Origin: Hemerocallis citrina | Taxonomy: Eukaryota; Streptophyta; Magnoliopsida; Asparagales; Asphodelaceae | Length of the DNA stretch: 64,000 nt | Direction: 5' to 3' | Assembly: GCA_017893485.1 (NCBI GenBank) | Contig: CM030362.1 | Span: forward strand, 36,277,565 to 36,341,564 | Part shown: positions 23,098 through 34,339 of the stretch, piece by piece | Position numbering within the stretch: position 1 is the first letter of the stretch | How the letters are laid out: the number at the start of each line of letters is the position of its first letter | Notes under the pieces: model-generated | What the model saw: the letters and a program-made list of their open reading frames with translations, nothing else | The model's database searches: none | What the model was told of the DNA's origin: nothing | Translations under genes and position numbers: made by a program

Positions 23098-23965
23098 TTG
23101 CAGTTGCTATTTATAATCATTACAGTTGCTGTATAATCATGCTGCATTTGCTTATGGGAGTAGTATTTATGTTTAAAGGATGATCGAGATGCGGATCTAG
23201 AAAATAAAAAGCGTCAGATAAACATGGGAAGTGGCAAGGTATTTGGATTGTTGTTTTTAAGATTTAATTCAATTGTTGTGCAATTTTTTGAATGATGTTA
23301 ACTAGAATATTTGTTACCAACACTTCATAGGAGACCAAGAAGCATACTCCGACTGATATAGGGGAATACTTGATTGTGAAAGGTCCAGAAGAGGGTGTGG
23401 AGATCAATAAGGCGAAGAAGAATTCTGATATTTTGAAAGGCAAAAACCCTATTGAGACTGCACACCACATGGTACGCCGAAAACAAACAGAAAAAAAGAA
23501 GACTGAAAAATTAATTTCCCCGTACGTCCGTAGGGAAGTGGCGTTGACCGACGGATGGACTGATGCTGAAAAGAAGATTGGGTACTGGGTGATGAACAAT
23601 GCTGATGCTGATATGTAAGTTTTTCTTTGTTTTGCTAATTAATTGCTAAGCAGTTGCTATTTTGTTTTGAGTTTCTATGCAGTTGATATGCAGTTGCTAA
23701 TTAATTGCTATGCAATTGCTAATTAATTAGTTGCTAGGCAGTTGCTATTTTGTTTTGAGTTTCTATGCAGTTAATATGTAATTGCTTATTAATCGCTATG
23801 CAATTGCTATTTACTTGAAAAATTGAGTTTCTAAATAGTTGCTATGCAGTTGCTATGCAGTTGCTAATTAATTGCTATGCAGTTGCTGTTTTGTTTTGAG
23901 AGTCTATGCAGTTGCTAATTAATTGCTAAGCAGTTGCTAATTAATTGTTAAGCAGTTTCTAAATA
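23098..23965 (+). repeat. CAGTTGCTATT repeats 3 (introns)
   Basis: A few copies at 23098-23160 and a denser run at 23630-23965, between exons of the Ulp1-like gene. The exons at 23179-23239 and 23331-23616 are free of the repeat. Confidence 0.85.
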
Positions 23966-24213
23966 GTTTTTATGCAATTCTAAGGATTTTTATAGCTGAC
24001 TTATTATTTATTGATGTAGGATGGAGATCTTATTTTACACCGGACAGTATCAGCTCAGTAGAGAACAAATGATTTCACTTTTGCCATCTGTTTATGTGGA
24101 AGCATCAGTTATTGATATTTGGAGTATAATACTCAATTAAAAGGAGATGTCTCGGTCGAAAGGTTCACCATGTAGATTCTTCGCATCTACATACCTAACT
24201 GTGAGTCTGACTA

Positions 24214-24249
<36 letters not shown>

Positions 24250-25374
24250 TTTTTCATTTATTATTATTTATTTTTTTTTGCATTCTTTTGTTTGTTTCAC
24301 CACTATTTTCGGCCTAACATAATTTACGGTTAGGCATACACCGCTGTGAACCCTGTTAAAGAATGGAGTATGAATAGACGATGCGAGAAGTTCTTCGAGC
24401 GACTTGATGAGGAAATCGTTGATACGAAGTGGATGAAATTGGCCAGCATTGACATCGTAAGTTTGATGGTTATTAATTTTTTTAATGTTAGGCATATCTT
24501 ACAGTTTGTGACGTAAAAAGAATGTGTTGCTATTTAGTTAATTTAAAATTGCTAATTTGCGTATGCAGTTTGTGTTTCCAATAATACATGCAAGTCATTT
24601 TTACATGATGGTATATGACTTGAAGAATAAGTCCATTGATCTTATTGATAACTCCTCGGCGATGGATACTGGTGAATTGAAGACGAAATATGGCGATGTT
24701 CCAGGATCACTGGTACGAACATTATGATAATTGCAACATCAAATTTATAACTTTGTGAGTGCAGCCTACATTTAGTTAATATTGTTTTTAAACATTCTTG
24801 CAGAGCCAATTGTTTAATCTATTTTTGGAGTCAAAAGGAAAAATTAAGGAGTCCATGGAACTGCAGAATGTAAATATATAGAGGCTGAGTATGCCTTGGA
24901 GGGACGACAAAAACAAGGAGGATTGTGGAGTGTTTCTGATGCGCCACATGGAGACATATCATGGCGGGGGAGAAAAAAATTGGAATAGTGGCTTGAAGAA
25001 GAACAATAAGAGACAGCTTAATGTATTGAGGATTAAGTACTGTGCTGCCATATTGAAATCTGACGTTAATACCTTAAAACATCAAGTTGATGCAGCTTCA
25101 AACCTCCACTATCAGCAGCAATGCGTGGATGGGCCAATAGATTTGGGGCCCATTCTGCTTAATTACAAGCCGCCAACGGTCTGAGTGTCGTTAGATTATA
25201 GTAGTCAGATGTATGATTCTTTTGTATACTAATGAATGATTCTTTTGTATACTAATGAATGATATTGAAATTGCAAAACAGTATGATTCTTTTGTATACT
25301 AATGAATGATGTTGTTTTTGATCGATATACTTCATAATTACTTTAATTGTTTTGTATACTTCATAATTACTTTA

Positions 25375-26755
25375 ATTTTAAATAGCAACTATAATAACTA
25401 TAAATAGCAACTGTAATAACTATAAATAGCAACTGTAATAACTTTAAGTAGCAACTGTAATAACTATAAAATAGCAACTGTGATAACTATAAATAGCAAC
25501 TGTAATAACTATAAATAGCAACTGAAATAATTATACAGCATTCTTGGCCACTAAAACAGCAACTGTAATAATTATAAATAGCAACTGTATAGAACGAAAT
25601 GGTGAATGATTCTGCAGTTGCTATTATTTTTAACTATAAGTAGCAACTGTAATAACTATAAAATAGCAACTGTCATAACTATAAATAGCAACTGTAATAA
25701 CTATAAATAGCAACTGAAATAATTATACAGCATTCTTGGCCACTAAAACAGCAACTGTAATAATTATAAATAGCAACTGTATAGAACGAAATGGTGAATG
25801 ATTCTGCAATTGCTATTATTTTTACAAACCTACATCATAATTACTTTAATTTTAAATAGCAACTATAATAACTATAAATAGCAACTGTAATAACTATAAA
25901 TAGCAACTGTGATAACTATAAATAGCAACTGTAATAACTATAAATAGCAACTGAAATAATTATACAGCAATACCTGGCCACTTAAACAGCAACTGTAACA
26001 ATTACAAATAGCAACTGTAATAAACAGTAACTGTATGGAACGAAATAGTGAATGAATGATTCTGCAGTTGCTATTAATTTGGGAATAAATATTTTCAATT
26101 CAAAAATAGCAACTGCATAGAAACTCAAATCAAAATAGCAACTGCATAGCAATTGCATAGCAACTGCATAACAATTAATTAGCAACTGCATAGCAACTAC
26201 ATAGAAACTTATGTTGTTTATTTCGAACTTAAAAAGAAACTGTAATAATTATAAATAGTAACTGTAATAAACAGTAACTGCAACTGTAATAACTATATTT
26301 CAAGTAAATAGCAACTGTACTAACTATAAATAGCAACTGTAGTAACTATAAATAGCAACTGTAATAACTATAAATAGCAACTGTAATATTTATACAGCAA
26401 TACCTGACCACTTAAGCAGCAACTGTAATAATTATAAATAGCAACTGTAATAAACAGTAACTGTATATAGCAACTGCATAGCAACTACAAACTCAAAACT
26501 GTGTAGCAATTAATTAAAACTGTATAAACTCAAAACTATAAACTCAAAACTGTATATAGCAACTGTAAACTCAAAACAAAATAGCAACTACATAGCAATT
26601 AGACGAACTTATGTTGTTTATTTCGAACTCAAAGAAACTATATAATTAACGTTACAAATTTAATATTAAAATAGCAACACCATAGAAACAAAATATCAAA
26701 TAATTAACAGTAACCTATTAACATAGATTGAATTCAAAATAGCAACTGCATAAAA
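25375..26755 (-). repeat. CAGTTGCTATT repeat array 4 (intergenic, minus orientation)
   Basis: The same repeat appears as AATAGCAACTG on the + strand, so its sense matches the transposase gene on the minus strand. It fills the space between the two convergent stop codons (25184 and 26756). A block with CAGCATTCTTGGCCACTAAA recurs at about 25539 and 25728. Confidence 0.92.
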
Positions 26756-28261
26756 TCATTCGACTCCGATGTCTTCTTCAACGACAACTGTTCGGCCAGG
26801 ACAATTTCTAGCATCATGTCTAACTTTTTTCATGCATATGCTGCACGTACGCAATGGTTTCTTGTTGCGCTCAATCGCAGCTTCTTGACGAGAAACAAGT
26901 CTACTACGACTTCCTTTGGTGCTGACCTTGGTTGGTGGATGCACCGAGACTTGTTCAGGAGCAGGAGCTCCAAAATGCGTTTCGAACATCCTATTCTTGG
27001 TAGACGGACCAACTTGTGTCTCTTCGGTGGAATTAAGCAGGGCCATTTGTTCTTTGATGCAGCGGTGGAAACTCGACATCTTTGCGATGTTACCATCAAT
27101 AAGACCAATACACGAGTAAAAATCTGAAATTAAATTATTCATGATAGACTTTTGCTCATCAATGCTTGCGCAGTCGTTAAGGACATTGTTGTCAAGTTGG
27201 TGTATTGGCTTCGATTCAGCTGTTTTAGTCCATCGGTCGATAACATACTTATCAGGTATAGCTTCAAGTTTTTGATCTTTGAACACCCAGAAAATATGCC
27301 GACATAGTAAACCCATCATTGTAAACTTCTTGCAGGTGCATGTCACATCCTCAGCAGTGTTGTTGTGTGTGACAGTTGCTATATCGCTACTGTCACTACT
27401 TATTTCATATGTAGAACTTAGGGAGCCTTTTGTGATACTGACAATGCTACAATCATAACATGCAGAGACGATCTCCTTTTGCGTTTCTTTGAAAATTGTT
27501 GACGTGTATACCTTGCTAGCATGCCTCTCGATCAACAACTGGGTGATGGGAATGGAGACAGATAAGGTGTTCTTGTTGTTCAACTTGTCGTATTCATTTC
27601 GCTGTTTCTCTAATGCCCCTTCAAAAAACATGAAAAACTCAATCAAGTTTGATCGAGGGTTGAAGTGTATTTTGAAGAAATTGTTTTCGCTCTCAGACAT
27701 TGATGTAGTTCGTAGCAAGCCGCTCATAGGGCAGTCCCTAAAATATGCTGGGATCCAAAACTCTCGTATCTGAAACATTGACTTCAACCAATTGTCGTCT
27801 TGAACTCCGTATTCGGTCATTAATGTAACCCACTTATCTTCAAATTCTGGTGGCTCAATGAGGCTTGTCCAAACAATCGACCTCAACATCGATTTGAAAG
27901 TGTCGTCATCTTTCACTTTATTTGGTAGCCTCAAAGGCAACTTCTGCATGATGTGCCACATGCACAGGCGTCGCCTGACACCAGGAAATACGCGTTCAAG
28001 TGCAATCTTCAATGCAGGGTCTTGGTCTGTAATAATCATTGAGGGGCAATGACCCATGCAATCTTTAAATTTCTCAAGTACCCAAGTGTAAGAATCGACA
28101 TCTTCCTTAGTGAGCAACGCAGCAGCAAAAGTTATACATCCGCCGTGGTTGTCTTTTCCCGTGAACGGAGTGAAGATCATGTTATACCTATGGATATATA
28201 AAAATTAGCATAAACTTGATTGTGGACATATTTTTTTTAAAAAAATCTACAAGTATCCTGT

Positions 28262-28575
28262 TTTGTTTGACATAAATAACTATAAATAGCAACGGTAATA
28301 ACTATAAATAGCAACTGTAATAACTATAAATAGCAACAGAAATAGTTATACGGCAATACCTGACCACTTAAACAGCAATTGTAATAATTATAAATAGCAA
28401 CTGTAATAAACAATAATTGCAACGAACGAAATGGTGAATGATTCTGCAGTTGCTATTAATTTGGGAATAAATATTTTCAATTCAAAATAGCAACTGCATA
28501 GAAGCTCAAACACAAAAGAGCAACTGCATAGCAATTAATTAGCAACTTCAAAGCAACTGCATAGCAACTGCATAA
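28262..28575 (-). repeat. CAGTTGCTATT repeat array 5 (transposase intron 2)
   Basis: AATAGCAACTG on the + strand in the intron 28188-28719, including a variant AACGAACGAAATGGTGAATG also found in array 4. The orientation is sense for the transposase gene. Confidence 0.88.
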
Positions 28576-29749
28576 TACATTCAGTTGTTATATAGTGAAT
28601 TCACATCATGTAGTACAGAAATTTGCGAAATGAGAAACAAGCAATAATAATATTGTTTCCAACTAATATATGTAATATTTGTGGCTACTTAAAATCAGAA
28701 AACAAACGCATGCTCGTACCTATTAGTTGAATAAGTAGCATCAAAGCTCAGAACATCACCGAAAACGGCATAATTTCTCCGACATATTGAGTCAGCCCAA
28801 AAGACACGTGTCAGCTGGTCTTTCTCATTGACATCGTACTCCAAAACAAAGGCTGAACTTATTTCTTTTTTCCTGAAAAGCCTGTCCAAAGCCATTTGAG
28901 CATCAACACCAAGCGCATATGCTTTAAGGTCGCGCGAGAAATTTTTGAACTCAACACTTGTGCATCCGATATTGGAGTAAGATCCAACAACCTCTTTGAA
29001 TAACCTGTAAGACTTCATCGGACCTATATTTGCTCTAGCACAATTAAGAATGAAATTTTGGTGACCGGGATTTAATGTTTTATTCGTGTCGAGGAATTGT
29101 CTCTGAACCAATGGCACTAACGGGTGAGAATGATGCTCGACGAATTTAGAGACAATGTAGTTCGAATTTGTTTCGTGTTTTAAAAGCATAAGAGCCTTGC
29201 AGTCTAGCCGTTTCGACACCCGACGCCTCTTGATTTTTGGCTTATCAATCAGATCATTCTCCTCTACAATATTCTCCTCGACAATATCATTATTGAGATG
29301 GTTGTTTGAAACATCGGACTTAACAGTATTCTTATTTCCCTGCCTGTTACAATAAAGCCACTTGTGTGTAATTAAACCACGTTTTCTCTTGTCGCCACCC
29401 CGCCGAACATCAAAACCACAAGCTGCGGCGTATTCTGTATAAAACTTTATCCCGTCATTCATATTAGCAAATTACTTGCCGACAAAAGGCTTCAAGTCAC
29501 TGTCGCAATGAGGTATATGGCGTTCAGTTAATCCGGGCGATATCGACAAGGTACAACCCTGGACTGGAATAATTTTATTTCCAACTACAAAATCAATAAA
29601 AACGTTGTTATGACATTTATATCAAATAAGATTTAAAAAAAAAATTATAAATCTTACTAATCAGTATTTGCGAATTTTCATTATTTGCTATGTATCTTGC
29701 TGTTCAGTATTTGCTATTTTCAATTCCAGTATTTTTTTTTTTCTAATAA

Positions 29750-30392
29750 AAGAGTTGCTATGCAGTTGCTAGTTACTAATCAATTGCTATGCAGTTGCTA
29801 TTTTCAATTCCACTTAAACAGCAACTGTAATAACTCTAAATAGCAACTGTAATAACTATAAATAGCAACTGTAATAACTATAAATAGCAACTGTGATAAC
29901 TATAAATAGCAACTGTAAATAGCAACTGCAAATATTGATAGTTTCGAAGATGGATGTGTTATTTCTTTCGAATATAAACGATTTCATGAATTAAAATAAC
30001 TATAACACATTGCTTTGTTTATTATCTTGTAATTGATGATTCTTATACAGTACTGTATATTATGTTTCTATTTATAGTAACTCTAGCAATTGTGGATACA
30101 CCAGGAAAAAAAAGGAACTGTAATAATTATAAATAGCAATTGTAATAACTCTAAATAGCAACTGTAATAACTCTAAATAGCAACTGTAATAACTATAAAT
30201 AGCAACTGTGATAACTATAAATAGCAACTGTAAATAGCAACTGCAAATATTGATAGTTTCGAAGATGGATGTGTTATTTCTTTCGAATATAAACGATTTC
30301 ATGAATTAAAATAACTATAACACATTGCTTTGTTTATTATCTTGTAATTGATGATTCTTATACAGTACTGTATATTATGTTTCTATTTATAA
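29750..30392 (-). repeat. CAGTTGCTATT repeats 6 and a 315-bp tandem duplication (transposase intron 1)
   Basis: Two near-identical units each combine a short run of the repeat with a unique stretch starting GCAAATATTGATAGTTTCG (29928 and 30243) and ending ATGTTTCTATTTATA (about 30076 and 30391). The period is 315 bp. It lies in the intron between exon 1 (ends 30507) and exon 2 (starts 29584). Confidence 0.9.
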
Positions 30393-30849
30393 AATATAAA
30401 TCTGCAAACAACAAGAAAAAAAAGGAGGTATATAATGACCTGATCGACGTTCTATAGAACAAGAAATACAATAATCAGAAACATTAAAACATAGTAGAAT
30501 AAAAACCTGGTGTATCCACATTCTTCGGATTCATTGGAGGAGACGGGAACGGTGTTTGGATATTATTCGGATTGTCTACACCGGAAGTTTGGGCAGTAGG
30601 GTTAACGTCGTCGTAATCGGACGTGTTCATCATCCTGATGAAGAATGTGGTTCGGTTGCAAATATAATAAAAACGGCAAAAAATATTGATCGAAAAATCT
30701 GTCTAATATTGACCGCATAATATCTTCATTCCTTTTATTATGCAGTCCCCAACGCTTAATTAAAGGGATTGACATCTAAAATCAAAAATTAATTAATCTA
30801 ATTAATTATAACGGATAAGATCCAGACCGTTAATATTAGTCAGATGAAT

Positions 30850-30904
30850 GGCTGGGATAGGCCCTTAGGTTCTCACCCCAGGGAATGGTTCTCACCCGAA
30901 CCTT
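30850..30904 (-). repeat. Right terminal inverted repeat of the MULE
   Basis: In reverse it reads AGGTTCGGGTGAGAACCATT, then CCCTGGGGTGAGAACCTAAG, matching the left end with few differences. It is followed by (TC)n(TA)n. Confidence 0.85.
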
Positions 30905-30938
<34 letters not shown>

Positions 30939-31035
30939 ATTATTTATGTTGGAACTTCTTCATATATATATTTATGTTGAGCTTATTTATCCTTCATTTG
31001 CCATTTATATGAATGTTATTTTTTTAAGCTAATTG

Positions 31036-31208
31036 ATGTCCGGTAGTACTATGGTATTACCAATACCGTACCAATATTCCGGTAGTACCGAACTCGGTAG
31101 TATCAAAATCTTGGCACGGTAATGGTAGAAAAATTTGTGTACCAAGTATTCCGGTACGGTAAACGGTAGAGTAATGATAATACGGTACGGTACGGTATAC
31201 CAGCCCTA
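31036..31208. mobile_element. Possible hAT-type MITE fragment rich in CGGTAC
   Basis: The right edge in reverse reads TAGGGCTGGTATACCGTACC, a hAT-MITE-like end. The body repeats GGTACGG, GGTAGTAC and related words. No matching left end is visible, so it is truncated or degenerate. Confidence 0.4.
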
Positions 31209-31456
31209 CTTGATAGTGAGATGTGATATATTCGATTTCAGTTTTAGAAGAAATTATCTTTAGATAGTGAAAATTTTGTTTCTCCCAAATATGAACAACT
31301 ATGACAATATGCCATATAAAGAATAATGTTGTCTGACTTCTGTCCAAATCCACTTTGATCGTATCTTTTTTGTGCTCGTTCATATTTTTTATCCAGGTAA
31401 GTTATTTCTCTATGTGTATGTCCAAGCCAAATGTTATATACATACATGAGTATAAT

Positions 31457-31612
31457 CAGGGCTGGTCCTGAGTTCCCGGAGTCCTAGGCGAACTTCCGAA
31501 ATGGGATCCCTAATAACATATATATATTTTTTTATGCGCAAAATACGTATTGCGAAATCTCCGGGGGCACAAGACGGCCACCTTACCTGTCTCTAGGGTA
31601 GGGCCGGCCCTG
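31457..31612. mobile_element. 156-bp hAT MITE
   Basis: Inverted ends CAGGGCTGGTCCTGAG (left) and, in reverse, CAGGGCCGGCCCT (right). Flanked by AGTATAAT (31449-31456) and AGTATAAC (31613-31620), an 8-bp TSD with one mismatch, as expected for hAT elements. Non-coding. Confidence 0.8.
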
Positions 31613-31623
31613 AGTATAACTTT

Positions 31624-31858
31624 TTTTGATATAACGGATAGAGCCAAACGACTTTAGCCATCAAAAAATATATAAATCAATAAAAACAGTTAAGTTACAC
31701 ACAAATATACAATAGTTTTACAAGTTGTAAGACTGAAAGAAGATTACAAAAAAGTAAACAAAAATCGGCTGAATAGCATACAAAACAGAGGTCTGCGAAA
31801 TAACAGAAGCATCATACCGAAAAAAAGGGAGCGGAGCAATCAGCCAGGATTACCAAGC
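31624..31858 (-). mobile_element. Short retroposon (SINE or 5'-truncated LINE tail)
   Basis: Flanked by the direct repeat CCCTGAGTATAACTTT (31608-31623 and 31859-31874). On the minus strand it ends in an A tract (T run at 31621-31627 on +) after TCCGTTATATC. The TSD overlaps the right TSD of the neighbouring hAT MITE, so this insertion is younger than that MITE. No open frame. Confidence 0.7.
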
Positions 31859-31874
31859 CCCTGAGTATAACTTT

Positions 31875-34321
31875 ATGAACAATACGGTTGAGCTAGAAGT
31901 AGGCTCAAATTTATCCTGAACCATTAATAAATTGGTCAGATTTGAGCGTACACCATATGTACCATGTTTCTAGACTACTCTTGCAATGAATCGAATTGGG
32001 ACCTAAACCAAGCAAATAAGCCATAAATTTATTTATTATTTGTTTATTTATTTATTTTGGGTAAAGAGCAAATCTCTAATATTATAATCTCTAATCTCTA
32101 AACGGAGAGTGTTAGTCATGATGGAAGCCCTGTTATTATTATTGACCCATAATATGCTTTTAAATAAACATGATTTCTACATTTTCGAGTTTTGAAGAAA
32201 AAATGCAATTTTTTAAAAAAAGAAAGGAAAATCTATTAGACATATTCTAAAAGTAAGTTTGAACTTGTTGATTACTAATTTTTTTTATTTCAACTCAGTC
32301 CAAAAGTGAGGTTTATTCCAATATCCTAAAGGATTGGATTATTGGGTAAACAAGTTTTTTTAAAAGAAACCAAATTCAGAAAGTATAAACAAGAGTACAT
32401 TAATGCAATTTCTAAACAAAAAATACACTTAGACTTACTGGTTAGCCAGTGCGCTACAATGCACTCTTTATAAGAGGTCTTGAGTTTGAATCTTGATAGT
32501 TACTCTTTATTTTCAATTTACTCAACATAAATCTAAATCTGTGCCGTTAGTATAAAAAAGAATTTTATCCAATACATGACATAAGTCCTCAATGGACTTA
32601 GTGGCTAGGCCGTGGGTTTTGGGCGTTGCGGTTGTGTTGATTGACTCGGGTTCAAAACTGATGCCACATTATTATTTTTTATTGTTCTGTTTTCATCTTC
32701 AAAGAAACATTTCCATGGGACTTACTGACTTTGGAATAAAAGAAATATTATTCACTTTTCCACATAAATTTGCGTAAAGAATTTGTTAAGAATAGTTTTA
32801 AGTGAATAGAGAATTGAAATAGTCAATGCACTTTGTTTCCAAACTTATTATTTGAACAAACAAAATTTTTATAAGATTCTCTTGTTATAAACAACCCCTG
32901 TTGTTGAGTGAGAAATGATAAATGAGATTAAAAAGAATTCATATAGATTTTTGGGAAAGAATTACTATATTAATTGCTTGACTTGATGATATTATATAAA
33001 TATGCTTGTTTGTAGTTAAAAAAATTTATGTGATAAATTTCCTAAAGAGAGATTTGAATCTATGCTATGAACTCATGCAAAGAATTGTTGCCTTAGAAAG
33101 ATAGTGAATGAATAGTATGAATGATGCTAAAATAAGACATATATCAAGTTGTAAATAGATAAAGAATACTTTGAGTTGAGACATGTTTACAAAAGGGTAT
33201 GTGTACCCATGATATTTTGTACATGAAAAGATTGTGATTTAGAGTTAGTAAGACCTCGAATACCAGCACTAGTGAAATAAAAGATTTGAAATGTGATTTT
33301 GAGATATGGCCTTGGAGCTATCTCGTATTTGTTGACAAAGTCCAGTAGGGGGTAAGACTAATTCTAGGTTTGGAAAATTATTCATGTCTTGAAATAAGTA
33401 ATTAGGCACATAAGTGAAGATGTAGTAAACCTGGGCAAACGTAAGTGGGGCGTTATATATAGTTGACGGTGGACTCCGAGGCTATAGACCCAATTGGTGG
33501 ACCAAGGTTGCTCCGTGGGAGACGGGCTTTTATTTTAAATCCGGGACTATGAGGACGGGTCAGCGGTGGACTCCAGGATCTTGAGTAGTCGGGCGGATAG
33601 CTTGCCATATTCCCATGTATATACGTATACCAGGCCTAGAGGGTCACTTGCAGGATGATTCGCACGATGTGGGATCTGTTATAACAGTCAGCGGTGGACG
33701 CCGGGGCTGAGATTCAAATTCGTGGAATGATCTAAACTTTGTCTTATTACTAGGTAGTTATCATGGCGAGGGATCAAGCCCTTTATTGTGGAGTACGTAG
33801 GCTCTTGCCCTCAGACCTATGTAGTATAGGATGCATATAATCAAAACAAGTGTGTATTAGTGTCATCCTAGTATAAGAATGTGTGCATTAGGCATTAAGG
33901 CATCACATACACTTACATGTTTAGCGTAGTCACAATCCAACACTTTATTTGTTCATTCAATTTTTTGTGATTTTGCTAAAGTAATGAGATCGTTATATGT
34001 ACGACATAGAGATGATAGCCGAGTATAACATTTTCGTCAGTTGTAAGTAACTGACGTGCTCACAGCTTAATATGCAGGTAATGGACTATTCATGAAGGAA
34101 TAAAGCTATTGTGATGCAATCGATGATTTATTTGATAAAGTTGTACAAGTTATATTGTTTTCAATGTTGTAATATTTTATTCTTCTGCTGTGTAAACAAA
34201 GTGTAATGAACTCTGATGTACTATTGAAAAAGTTTTAAATTTCCTTGTAAAATTGTACGAAGTGAAGTAAAGATCCTGTAAAATCTCGAATTCGGTCTTA
34301 TTTGGAATTCGGGGTGTTACA
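31875..34321 (+). repeat. 3' part of a long LTR (left end not found)
   Basis: Ends GGAATTCGGGGTGTTACA at 34321. The last kilobase aligns with the end of the neighbouring LTR (34340-37637), sharing AAGATCCTGT, ATCTCGAATTC and GTGTCAT landmarks. The block 32430-32670 matches 1-230 in reverse. It includes three variants of GCGGTGGACTCC near 33467, 33564 and 33692, and tRNA-like A/B-box pairs near 32434 and 32600. No ORF of note. Full length should be near 3.8 kb judging from the other copies, so the 5' part is missing or displaced. Confidence 0.6.
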
Positions 34322-34339
34322 ATAAGAGTGAATCCCTAC

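Larger units (their letters stand above)
18963..25184 (+). pseudogene. Plant-mobile-domain / Ulp1-protease-like gene carried by the MULE
   Basis: Exons inferred from splice signals: 18963-19014, 20433-21202, 21381-about 22080, 22181-22224, 22981-23088, 23179-23239, 23331-23616, 24020-24198, 24333-24458, 24568-24711, 24804-25184. The early exons resemble plant mobile domain proteins (VPASLAYWVLDHFDP, then DDAALIFGLPRGKR, then LYLDRVVFLRRTVP). The last exons carry a Ulp1/SENP cysteine-protease core: His in HASHFYMMVYDLKNK, Asp in IDLIDNS, Cys in EDCGVFLMRHME (Cys codon 24924-24926). The catalytic His-Asp-Cys set is kept, but stops TAA (24138-24140) and TAG (24879-24881) interrupt the inferred frame. 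Large introns are repeat arrays. Its role is unknown; SUMO-protease-like activity is only inferred. Confidence 0.7.
26756..30633 (-). pseudogene. FAR1-type MULE transposase, three exons, one premature stop
   Basis: Exons on the minus strand: 30633-30507, 29584-28720, 28187-26756. Splice phases agree (1, then 2) and the sum is 2424 nt, about 807 aa. Exon 1 is a short acidic leader. Exon 2 holds the FAR1 DNA-binding domain (IKFYTEYAAACGFDVRR, LDCKALMLLKHE, EHHSHPLVP). Exon 3 holds the MULE transposase core (FTPFTGKDNHGGCITFAAAL, SMIITDQDPALKIALERVFP, LCMWHIMQKL), then the SWIM zinc finger CTCKKFTMMGLLCRH and a C-terminal CX2C-like RTCSICMKKVRHDARNCPG. One in-frame TAA at 29472-29474 (minus) lies just before the FAR1 domain. 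Translation could restart at the following Met (29462). Other frames are clean. Confidence 0.88.
18562..30904. mobile_element. 12.3-kb MULE carrying a FAR1-type transposase and a PMD/Ulp1-like gene, packed with CAGTTGCTATT repeats
   Basis: Imperfect inverted ends of about 45 bp share GGTTCGGGTGAGAACCA, then CTGGGGTGAGAACCTAAGGG (left from 18568, right in reverse from 30902). Inside are two convergent multi-exon genes. On the left (+, 18963-25184) is a plant-mobile-domain plus Ulp1-like protease gene. On the right (-, 30633-26756) is a FAR1/MULE transposase with SWIM finger. Non-exon space is filled with CAGTTGCTATT repeats, always in the sense direction of the adjacent gene. MULEs carrying Ulp1-like genes are known in plants. 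A 9-bp TSD cannot be resolved because both ends abut (TA)n sequence. Confidence 0.85.

Noticed and set aside
19256..30250. CRISPR-like appearance of regularly spaced repeats
   Set aside because: The spacers are not unique, the context is a eukaryotic DNA transposon, and repeats fall in introns; it is a minisatellite-like array.
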